NCBI GenBank assembly: GCA_001801285.1
Contig: MGXG01000069.1
Span: 1-6,687, forward strand
DNA: 6,687 bases
Source of the DNA: Gammaproteobacteria bacterium GWE2_37_16
GTDB taxonomy: Bacteria; Pseudomonadota; Gammaproteobacteria; UBA9339
Reading direction: 5' to 3'
The translations under genes and the position numbers were made by a program. The first letter of the stretch is position 1; each line of letters starts with the position of its first letter. Shown one piece after another: positions 1 through 5,660 of this stretch. The notes under the pieces are model-generated. The model saw only the letters and a program-made list of their open reading frames with translations. It had not been told where the DNA came from and did not search any database.

Positions 1-2
1 AG

Positions 3-62
3 CTTATTCAAAAAAAGTTTCATGGGGAATGGAATTATATGATTAAACCAAGGAAAAATTAG
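3..62 (+). pseudogene. C-terminal remnant of an ISAzo13-like transposase
   Basis: The + strand frame from base 3 reads 19 codons to a TAG at 60-62. It contains the block FHGEWNYMIKPR, which closely resembles the C-terminal signature (FHGEWNYTIKPR type) that I recall from ISAzo13-family DDE transposases. Only this tail is inside the window, so it may be the end of an intact transposase lying to the left or an isolated fragment. The right end of the element must lie between the stop and the start of the host coding sequence, probably around 63-95, but I could not identify its terminal inverted repeat without the left end. The family assignment rests on one short motif recalled from memory. It explains well why the next gene has an open frame but no proper start. 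Confidence 0.55.
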
Positions 63-66
63 ATAA

Positions 67-159
67 GTTGTTTTTTCTCGGAGCCTAAGATTAATTGAAA
101 CCAGTTTTGTAGAATCAAAAAAATTTGCGTCTGTAATTATTGAAACTCCTTTTGGAAAT
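67..159 (+). other. In-frame coding-like extension upstream of the first ATG of the helical protein
   Basis: From base 67, right after an in-frame TAA at 64-66, the frame of the 717-codon gene runs open for 31 codons without an ATG, GTG or TTG. The later part (roughly 94-159) translates to a plausible protein segment, including SFVESKKFASVIIETPFGN just before the Met. The first few codons are probably insertion-sequence end rather than host gene. This is what an insertion into an existing coding region would leave behind. Confidence 0.45.
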
Positions 160-2313
160 ATGTCAGGTAAGTCTTGTTTGGATGTTTTTAATATTTGTTT
201 AGATATTTTAAATTTTGTTAGGTATCAAAATATTGAAATCACTTATAAGACATTGTTTAGTTTTTTTTCAAAAATAGATAATAAAGACGAAGAAGATAAA
301 CTTCTCAGTATCGTTAGTTTGTTAGCGAAATACAATGTCAAAATAATGAAGAAATATGGATTATTCGTACAATCTTCTTTAATGTCTTTGCTGGGAAAAA
401 TGAGCAAAGAAGATATGTATTTTTCCAGAGTAATAGTTATAAAGATATGCATGGAGGTGTTAAACCCACAAGTAGAAGATGAATCGTGGAAATGGAATGC
501 TCTTACAATAAGCCAAGGTACTGTGCCTGTCACAGATGAATTGCGCAATATTCGTGACAGTGCAATCCAAATCCTTGAAAATTTATATGACTCAAGCGCT
601 CAGGATGCAGACAAACGTTTAATATTCGATGCCTTAAAACAAGCTACAAAACTTCCTTATAACACAAATTATAAAGACGACTTGGCAACCGTTGTTATAC
701 AAAACGGCAGCACTATAGTGAATTTCTTTACTGCAATCATACCGTGTGAGCAATATGAAATTTTGCAACTTATGGAAAATGAAGTTGCTTTTCTTTACCG
801 CCGAGCGAAAAGCATGAAGGGTGACGCTCAAGTTATCAAGGAAAGTGAATGCTTAACTAAAAGTATAGATGAATTTCGCGAGAAATTATGGAGCAACGAA
901 GAATTTGTTATTTGTAGTACATTATTGGGAAGTAAGTTGATTTTTAAAGAAGAGTGGGATGGTGAGCAGTTAACTATAGAAGATAAAGAGAACAGGCAAA
1001 AGATAAAAATACGGAAATATCTAAAAACCATCAATGAAAAAAACTTTGCGGGATGGGAAAAGCGGATTCTTTATTGCATGCAAATGCCATCAAAAGAGTG
1101 GTTTGCTGGGTTTGATTTTGGATTTCGGTATTTTGGTGAATTTTTAAACGATTTAGCAAAAACGAAACCAAAGCTGATTTTTAAATTAGTAGTTGCACAT
1201 GAAAAAGAAGTTGAACGTTTTCTATGGATTATTTTTGTTGGATTATTGCAGAGCAAAGCTAGTAGGGATAAGGCAATTTTGTTGCTTAAACAGTGGATCA
1301 AAGATGGAAAGCACCTTTATTGTTGTGCAAAATTGTTTGAACGGAATATTTATTTTAAGTTAAAACTTGATGTAGCTTTACTGCAAGAAATTACAGACAA
1401 AGCTATACCGCTGTATGATGTAGCAACTTTAATTGAAATTCTGGCAGCTGTTGTAATTAACTATAACCAAGATAATAGCTCACTTATCCAAGACTGTTTT
1501 TTGCCAGTTGTTACAGCATTAACAGAGTTACAAAAGCCTAAAGGAATAATTTCTCTATGGTACAGAAAAGAATACGCTGCTTTTGCTGAAAGTCTTAATG
1601 TCGATATTATTGATAAAATTTTAGAGAACTTATTGTTTTTAGAAGCAATCGATTTTCATGCCGAAGCAATTCTGATCCCAATAGCGCAAAAATTTCCTGA
1701 AAAAGTACTGGAATTTTTTGGGAAACGATTGGCGAAAAAAAGTACGGATAGTAATTATGATGCAATACCGTATGAATTTGACAAGCTCAAGGGGTTGCTT
1801 GCTAAAATTCCAAATCAAGCAGTCGATATAGTAAGTAGTTGGTATGATGGAAACTATGAGTTTTTTATTTATAGAGGCGCCAAATTACTACATATCATTT
1901 TTCCTGATTTTCCAAAAGATTTTGAAAGTAAATTATTGGAATTTATTAATAGTGGAGATGAAAAAAAATTAGAAATTGCTATTGCAGTTTTACGAACATA
2001 TAAAACAGGTAAGGGTGAAGTGTTTTTGCATGATATTTGTAAAATACTCATCAAAACATTACCCGATGGTAGCAAATGGTTACCACACATAGAGATAATT
2101 CTAAACAATTCTGGCGCTGTATGGGGTGAATTTGGACTCGCTGAATTATATGAGCAAAAGAAGCTAGAGGTTATGGAATGGGTGAAAGATTCTGATGCCA
2201 AGGTGCGAGGTTTCGCAGAAAACTATATTTTAGACTTAGAAAAAATGGTTGCTGCAGAAAAGCGTCGTGTTGAAGTGGACATAGAGCTTCGAAAACACAA
2301 GTACGGTGAATAA
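160..2313 (+). CDS. Large all-helical protein of unknown function, probably 5'-truncated
   Basis: I do not recognise this 717-residue protein by name. It is rich in Leu, Lys, Glu and Ile and reads as a long series of amphipathic helices, like an alpha-solenoid of HEAT or TPR type. The last 43 residues form a HEAT-like helix (DSDAKVRGFAENYI) followed by a charged helix (EKMVAAEKRRVEVDIELRKH) and a short YGE end. I see no Walker A or B motif, no catalytic signature, no signal peptide and no membrane segment. The first ATG, at 160, has only a weak GGA at 154-156, too close to the start. The frame is open upstream to base 67 with coding-like residues, just after a transposase stop codon. I infer that an insertion removed the N-terminal part. 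Long helical C-terminal halves like this occur in STAND and other large ATPases, including antiphage ones, but that link is a guess. A hairpin terminator follows. The coding frame itself is secure; start, completeness and function are not. Confidence 0.75.
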   Translation: MSGKSCLDVFNICLDILNFVRYQNIEITYKTLFSFFSKIDNKDEEDKLLSIVSLLAKYNVKIMKKYGLFVQSSLMSLLGKMSKEDMYFSRVIVIKICMEVLNPQVEDESWKWNALTISQGTVPVTDELRNIRDSAIQILENLYDSSAQDADKRLIFDALKQATKLPYNTNYKDDLATVVIQNGSTIVNFFTAIIPCEQYEILQLMENEVAFLYRRAKSMKGDAQVIKESECLTKSIDEFREKLWSNEEFVICSTLLGSKLIFKEEWDGEQLTIEDKENRQKIKIRKYLKTINEKNFAGWEKRILYCMQMPSKEWFAGFDFGFRYFGEFLNDLAKTKPKLIFKLVVAHEKEVERFLWIIFVGLLQSKASRDKAILLLKQWIKDGKHLYCCAKLFERNIYFKLKLDVALLQEITDKAIPLYDVATLIEILAAVVINYNQDNSSLIQDCFLPVVTALTELQKPKGIISLWYRKEYAAFAESLNVDIIDKILENLLFLEAIDFHAEAILIPIAQKFPEKVLEFFGKRLAKKSTDSNYDAIPYEFDKLKGLLAKIPNQAVDIVSSWYDGNYEFFIYRGAKLLHIIFPDFPKDFESKLLEFINSGDEKKLEIAIAVLRTYKTGKGEVFLHDICKILIKTLPDGSKWLPHIEIILNNSGAVWGEFGLAELYEQKKLEVMEWVKDSDAKVRGFAENYILDLEKMVAAEKRRVEVDIELRKHKYGE

Positions 2314-2329
2314 TAAATCCAAACACTTA

Positions 2330-2359
2330 AAGTGGAAGGTGCAATATCACCTTCCGTTT
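2330..2359 (+). terminator. Rho-independent terminator of the helical-protein gene
   Basis: A perfect 8-bp stem, GGAAGGTG (2334-2341) and CACCTTCC (2348-2355), encloses a 6-base loop, CAATAT. Two U-G pairs and two A-U pairs can extend it outward to 2330-2359. It is followed by GTTTGTAT, a weak T-rich tract. It lies about 20 bases after the stop of the 717-codon gene. The position and stem support a terminator; the short T-tract lowers certainty. Confidence 0.6.
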
Positions 2360-2388
2360 GTATAATTGAGTAATTGAAGTAACGACTT

Positions 2389-2552
2389 ATGGAAACAAAT
2401 TGGCACCATGATTTTAATCCTCAAAAGTTTTTATCAAAAATAGATGTAGACAAGCTTTTAGTTAGAAACGAGGTTTATGCTGAAAAGCAAGTTGAAAAAA
2501 TAGACAAGGCATGTATATCTTGTGCTAGTTACAATGCTCCAGGTATATTACT
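2389..2552 (+). pseudogene. Unrecognised small gene, 5' part, interrupted by an IS6 remnant
   Basis: An ATG at 2389, 30 bases after the terminator, starts a frame that reads METNWHHDFNPQKF and continues with a Lys/Glu/Val-rich helical segment to about codon 54. It then enters the left inverted repeat of the IS6-family remnant at 2553. The remaining codons up to the TGA at 2626-2628 lie inside the element and are not native. The native part is soluble-looking, with two Cys (ACISCA, about residues 43-48) and no domain I can name. On the far side of the element, a frame from 2874 to a TAG at 2913-2915 (SKAPFKTEKQAGI) could be the lost C-terminus, but no 8-bp target duplication links the two sides. 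It may be a genuine gene broken by insertion or a gene start already in decay. Confidence 0.4.
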
Positions 2553-2566
2553 GGTTCTGCCGCAAA
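2553..2566 (+). repeat. Left terminal inverted repeat of the IS6 remnant
   Basis: GGTTCTGCCGCAAA matches the reverse complement of the right end (GGTTCTGTCGCGAA) at 12 of 14 positions. The GGTTCTG(T)YGC core fits the ends known for IS6-family elements. The start codon of the transposase lies 72 bases inward, a normal spacing for this family. Confidence 0.7.
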
Positions 2567-2624
2567 ATCACATTAAACCGAGTAAAATAGCTCCAATAGT
2601 TGACAGGCAAGAGGAGCGAAAGTC

Positions 2625-2819
2625 ATGATTGATTTTAAAGGTAGGCATTTTGATAAAACCCTAAGCGCATTAATAAGTCGATGCTTGGCTTTAAATTTTT
2701 TGCAGCCGCTAAAAGCTACTATTACTGGGATAGAATTGCACCACTTGTTTATCAAAGGACAAATGATTTGCAGTTCAAATATGCCAGTTTGGGAACAATT
2801 TTATGCGTTAGCGGGATAA
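2625..2819 (+). pseudogene. IS6-family transposase, internally deleted and frameshifted
   Basis: An ATG at 2625, preceded by a strong GAGGAG ribosome binding site (2611-2616), begins MIDFKGRHFDK, the typical N-terminus of IS6 transposases. About eleven codons later the sequence jumps to the C-terminal region: the segment from about 2660 encodes KRINKSMLGFKFFAAAK in a second frame, and the first frame then resumes with ATITGIELHH and ends PVWEQFYALAG. An extra A in the run near 2715 accounts for the switch between the last two blocks. The zinc-binding region, the helix-turn-helix and the whole DDE catalytic core are gone, so the 64-codon frame cannot be an active enzyme. It stays open only because the deletion junction and the frameshift compensate. 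Confidence 0.75.
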
Positions 2820-2858
2820 TTATATGCGGCAGAAGTCTGCGTTTGGTCTTTAAAAATA

Positions 2859-2872
2859 TTCGCGACAGAACC
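2859..2872 (-). repeat. Right terminal inverted repeat of the IS6 remnant
   Basis: TTCGCGACAGAACC is the inverted partner of the left end at 2553-2566, with two mismatches. It lies 39 bases after the TAA of the transposase remnant, as expected for the right end of an IS6 element. Confidence 0.7.
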
Positions 2873-2935
2873 TTCTAAAGCGCCATTCAAAACAGAAAAA
2901 CAAGCAGGTATTTAGTTATAATCCCAAACTTCCCA

Positions 2936-3000
2936 AGAACCTGTTCAGAATCTCGCTAGGCTGAAACAAAAAGCATAGTTAGAGATTATGAACAGGTTCT
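2936..3000. repeat. 65-bp inverted-repeat element abutting the tamA stop codon
   Basis: The left arm AGAACCTGTTCAGAATCTC (2936-2954) pairs with the right arm at 2982-3000 (AGAACCTGTTCATAATCTC on the - strand), 18 of 19 bases matching, around a 27-base centre without coding capacity. The arms begin and end sharply, like insertion-sequence ends, so a miniature (MITE-like) element or the fused ends of a deleted IS is the best reading. The right arm supplies two of the three bases of the tamA stop codon. A terminator for tamA is the alternative, but no T-tract follows on either strand and the loop is long. No clear target duplication is visible. Confidence 0.6.
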
Positions 3001-4720
3001 AAAACTCTGGTCCCATACTAAACTGTATCATACCAGGATTGCCAGGTGAATCTAAAGCTTTGGCATAACTTAAAGAAATAGTTCCAACTGGTGAGAGCCA
3101 AATCATGCCTAAACCAACCCCACGCTTTAAGCCTATGTTGAAGAAACTGCTGCCGGCATTGCCTGCATCAAAAAAGCCTATTGCGTACCAGTCGGAGATA
3201 ATTTTTTGACGCAATTCTGCACTGCCGATTAATAAGTGGCGTCCGGGACCGAACTTATTGTAATTGTAACCGCGAACGGTTTGTGCGCCACCTGTGAAGT
3301 ACTGTAAGGACAAAGGCAAGCTTAAAATATTATTGATAGCGGTATAACCAACTGTACCGCGCAGAACGATTGAGTTTACTGAACTTAATGGATGCAGATA
3401 TTTTAAATCGATTTGTGTTTGTAAAAAAGTCATGTCAGAGATGGTGCTGTCAGCCGATCCCTGAATAGTAATATTAATACGATGGCCACGTGTCGGTTTA
3501 ACTGGGTTGTCGGTTTCAATATGTAATAAATTGTAACTTGGAATGAGAAAGAAAGAATTTTGTTTGGGTTTATCAACATAGTTATAGCGTTCCTGTTGCA
3601 GACTAAGTCTTAAGGTTTGTTGCCAATCTTGGAAAATACTGGTGATATAGCCAGCTGAAATTTTAAAGGCTTGGCTGTTTCCGTAAGATTGGTTTTGTAC
3701 TTCGGCTGCAGCGCTTAAGTCATATCGATCGGTGACCGGATTTTTGCCGGGGATTAGATAATGAATTTCTAGGTCTCTTTGGGTTTGAGAGTATTTGATA
3801 AGCGTATTAAAACTTTGCCCAGTTTTGGTTAAGTGTCGCACTCCTATCCCCGCCAATCCGCGCACTCCTGTATCGGTACCATAGCCCAGTCCCAAGTCAT
3901 ATTGCACTTTTTTACGTGGAGTCAATAAAACTTCAATCGGTATAGTGTCATTTTGTGGGGTATTGGTCTGCGGTATGATTGAGACTTGAGAGAAAAAATT
4001 ACTGTTAGTTAGATTATTTTGTAGTTCTTGAATCTTTTGGGCAGTATAGAAATTGCTTTTTTGAAAAGGAAGAAAGCGGTCTAAGAAATCTTTGCTAAAG
4101 GCGTCAGTGGTAAAATTAACGTTTCCAATTTTATAGTGATGCCCAGTGTTAAAATGTAAAATTATAGTGGAAGTGTTATTTAGTGGATTGATTTTTAACA
4201 CATTTTGTTCAATGTTCGCCTGCAAATAACCATTACTAAGTGCTAAATCGAGAAAAGATTTTTTTGTATCTTCATATTGTTCGGTTTGTAATGGCATGCC
4301 TACGTGTAAAGATGAGGTGGCAAGAAAATTTTTAAAAATAGGATCATTAGCGCCTTGCCCGTCAATTTTGATATCAAGAGATGTTATTTGAACTGGTTGA
4401 CCTAATTTGATTTTATAAGTTGCATACCACTGATTATTTTCACTGGTTAGTTGTGAAGTTATTTGTGCGTGAAAATAGCCGAATGGTTGTAATGCCAACT
4501 CAATTTCTTTTGGAGCAGTTTTATAAAAACCTTGAATTGATTGTGGGGTAATTGTTGCAAATTCGGTTTTTTGTTTAATAGTAAGTCGATTTTTGATATT
4601 TTCCAAAGTTGGACCGCTTATACCGAGAATTTGGGTATGTAAATATAAAGCGGCGTAGCTGTTGGGAGTGACCGCAAAGAAAAGGAAAGCTGATATAATT
4701 TTAAGAAGTTTATTTTTCAC
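2999..4720 (-). CDS. tamA: TamA, outer-membrane translocation and assembly module (Omp85 family)
   Basis: TamA is an outer-membrane beta-barrel of the Omp85 superfamily that works with inner-membrane-anchored TamB in autotransporter insertion and in lipid transport to the outer membrane. The 573-residue product is close to the length of E. coli TamA (577). Residues 1-23 form a signal peptide with a hydrophobic core and likely cleavage after NSYA. About 24-265 are periplasmic POTRA repeats, and the rest is the barrel. The Omp85 hallmark VRGY is at 482-485 within GGAQTVRGYNY, FFDAGN at 506-511, and GVGLGMIWLSPVG at 534-546 is the typical penultimate-strand block. The protein ends in Phe, as outer-membrane proteins do. 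The start is GTG at 4720-4718; no ATG lies upstream before an in-frame stop, and no strong ribosome binding site is seen. udk lies 81 bp upstream on the same strand. tamB does not follow. Confidence 0.9.
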   Translation of the reverse strand: MKNKLLKIISAFLFFAVTPNSYAALYLHTQILGISGPTLENIKNRLTIKQKTEFATITPQSIQGFYKTAPKEIELALQPFGYFHAQITSQLTSENNQWYATYKIKLGQPVQITSLDIKIDGQGANDPIFKNFLATSSLHVGMPLQTEQYEDTKKSFLDLALSNGYLQANIEQNVLKINPLNNTSTIILHFNTGHHYKIGNVNFTTDAFSKDFLDRFLPFQKSNFYTAQKIQELQNNLTNSNFFSQVSIIPQTNTPQNDTIPIEVLLTPRKKVQYDLGLGYGTDTGVRGLAGIGVRHLTKTGQSFNTLIKYSQTQRDLEIHYLIPGKNPVTDRYDLSAAAEVQNQSYGNSQAFKISAGYITSIFQDWQQTLRLSLQQERYNYVDKPKQNSFFLIPSYNLLHIETDNPVKPTRGHRINITIQGSADSTISDMTFLQTQIDLKYLHPLSSVNSIVLRGTVGYTAINNILSLPLSLQYFTGGAQTVRGYNYNKFGPGRHLLIGSAELRQKIISDWYAIGFFDAGNAGSSFFNIGLKRGVGLGMIWLSPVGTISLSYAKALDSPGNPGMIQFSMGPEF

Positions 4721-4762
4721 TAAATTTAAAATTTCTAAAAAAACACCGCGTAGCGATTTATT

Positions 4763-4788
4763 AATTCAAAATTTGCAATTCAAAATTT
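4763..4788. repeat. Two short direct repeats between udk and tamA
   Basis: AATTCAAAATTT occurs at 4763-4774 and again at 4777-4788, a 14-base period, inside the 81-bp gap between udk and tamA. The gap is strongly AT-rich. It may be simple-sequence drift or a binding site upstream of tamA; nothing in the sequence decides. Confidence 0.5.
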
Positions 4789-4801
4789 ATATTTTTTTGA
4801 A

Positions 4802-5425
4802 CTAGCCTTGCTTTAACAGCGACTTAATCCTGGTTGCAACCATCTCAATTGCCACTTCATTAAAGCCACCCTCAGGTATAATAATATCGGCATAACGTTT
4901 GCTTGGTTCGACAAACTCCATGTGCATGGGACGTACAGTTGATAAATATTGATTTACGACTGACTCAGTTGTGCGATTACGTTCCTTGATGTCTCTTTGT
5001 AAGCGCCTAATAAATCGTATATCGGCATCGGTGTCGACAAATATTTTCATATCCATGAGTTCACGTAATTTTTTGTCGCTAAAGATTAAAATGCCGTCTA
5101 TCATGATTACTTTTTGTGGTTCAACGCGGCGTTTTTCTTTGGTGCGAGCGTGAATTTTAAAATCGTAGATGGGGACGTCCACCGCTTCATTAATTTGTAA
5201 TTTTTTAATGTGTTCGATAAGTAGATCATTGTCCAATGAATCGGGATGATCGTAGTTGAGTTTTTCGCGTTCCGATACTGGTAATGTGCCAGAATTGCGG
5301 TAATATGAATCATGAGATAAGTAGGCAATGCTTTCAAAGCCGACTTGTTCTAGAATATTCAAAGCTACTGTTGTTTTGCCTGAACCAGTTCCGCCAGCTA
5401 CGCCAATTGTAATGGGTTTCATCAT
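4802..5425 (-). CDS. udk: Uridine kinase
   Basis: Udk phosphorylates uridine and cytidine to UMP and CMP with ATP or GTP in cytoplasmic pyrimidine salvage. The 207-residue protein is of normal family length and is alignable by eye with E. coli Udk over its whole span. The Walker A loop GGTGSGKT is at 11-18, the DSYY nucleoside-binding motif at 39-42, YDHPDSLD at 58-65, and PIYDF at 85-89. The lid region RRLQRDIKERNR is at 140-151, followed by TVRPMHMEFVEPSKRYADIIIPEGG near the C-terminus. The usual EGI of the core strand is DGI here (110-112), a conservative change. Two ATG codons stand in tandem; TAAGG at 5437-5433 is 7 bases from the first, which favours 5425. tamA follows on the same strand after 81 bp, so co-transcription is possible. 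Confidence 0.95.
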   Translation of the reverse strand: MMKPITIGVAGGTGSGKTTVALNILEQVGFESIAYLSHDSYYRNSGTLPVSEREKLNYDHPDSLDNDLLIEHIKKLQINEAVDVPIYDFKIHARTKEKRRVEPQKVIMIDGILIFSDKKLRELMDMKIFVDTDADIRFIRRLQRDIKERNRTTESVVNQYLSTVRPMHMEFVEPSKRYADIIIPEGGFNEVAIEMVATRIKSLLKQG

Positions 5426-5470
5426 CTAAATACCTTATTAATTATTATTTACCAATTTAGGAGTTACGTT

Positions 5471-5500
5471 TTGACGTCTATTAAATAGTGATTATATATT
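5471..5500 (+). promoter_or_regulatory. Candidate distal promoter for the phosphofructokinase gene
   Basis: TTGACG (5471-5476) and TATATT (5495-5500), each one base off consensus, are separated by 18 bases on the + strand. The -10 overlaps the TATAAT of the candidate udk promoter on the other strand. A start near 5507 would leave a leader of about 150 bases before the ATG at 5661. Confidence 0.35.
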
Positions 5501-5520
5501 TTTAAAAATTTGAAAATAAC
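5491..5520 (-). promoter_or_regulatory. Candidate promoter for udk
   Basis: On the - strand a perfect TATAAT lies at 5496-5491, inside a longer AT run. An upstream GTTATT at 5520-5515 gives an 18-base spacer but is a poor -35. Transcription would begin near 5484 and leave a leader of about 60 bases before udk. In DNA this AT-rich, TATAAT by chance is not rare, so this is tentative. Confidence 0.35.
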
Positions 5521-5560
5521 ACATTGATTTATATGGTAATCTTATTTACATAAAAAGCAA

Positions 5561-5588
5561 TTGATAATTAACAATTACTAGATATAGA
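5561..5588 (+). promoter_or_regulatory. Candidate proximal promoter for the phosphofructokinase gene
   Basis: TTGATA (5561-5566) and TATAGA (5583-5588) are spaced by 16 bases. The -35 lies within an 18-base imperfect palindrome, AATTGATAATTAACAATT (5559-5576), which matches its own reverse complement at 16 positions and could be an operator. All matches are partial and the region is AT-rich, so the call is weak. Confidence 0.25.
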
Positions 5589-5660
5589 CATCAATGGGCG
5601 GTGATTGTAAGATAAAACCTCTTAATTGACAAACCATCATTAACAAATACGGGGTTTTTA

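Larger units (their letters stand above)
2553..2872 (+). mobile_element. IS6-family element remnant with internal deletion
   Basis: The element is bounded by near-perfect 14-bp terminal inverted repeats (12 of 14 bases match). It holds the first codons and the last 60 or so codons of an IS6-type transposase, joined by a large internal deletion. At 320 bp it is under half the usual IS6 length of about 0.8 kb. IS6 elements normally create an 8-bp target duplication. The flanks here (ATATTACT on the left, TTCTAAAG on the right) do not match, so the copy is old, formed by recombination, or has lost one flank. It cannot encode a working transposase, but with both ends present it could in principle be mobilised by a related full-length copy elsewhere. 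It interrupts the small gene that starts at 2389. Confidence 0.75.

Noticed and set aside
243..2201. Several - strand frames of 65-110 codons opposite the helical-protein gene
   Set aside because: They are low-complexity Ser/Phe/Asn-rich shadows of the long + strand gene, with no ribosome binding sites or domains.
2625..2819. A real 64-residue protein at this position
   Set aside because: Its two ends match the N- and C-termini of IS6 transposases with the catalytic core missing, so it is a remnant.
2681..2878. A second 65-residue + strand frame overlapping the IS6 remnant
   Set aside because: Only its first dozen codons (MLGFKFFAAAK) are transposase-like; after the extra A it is a shifted reading of the same remnant and runs through the right inverted repeat.
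4741..4760. T-run with CGCTACGCGG before it on the - strand as a udk terminator
   Set aside because: No stem of useful length forms in front of the T-run, so there is only a T-tract.
5626..5654. Perfect TTGACA at 5626-5631 as the -35 of the phosphofructokinase promoter
   Set aside because: At 16-18 bases downstream there is no TATAAT-like hexamer, and such a -10 would overlap the ribosome binding site at 5651.
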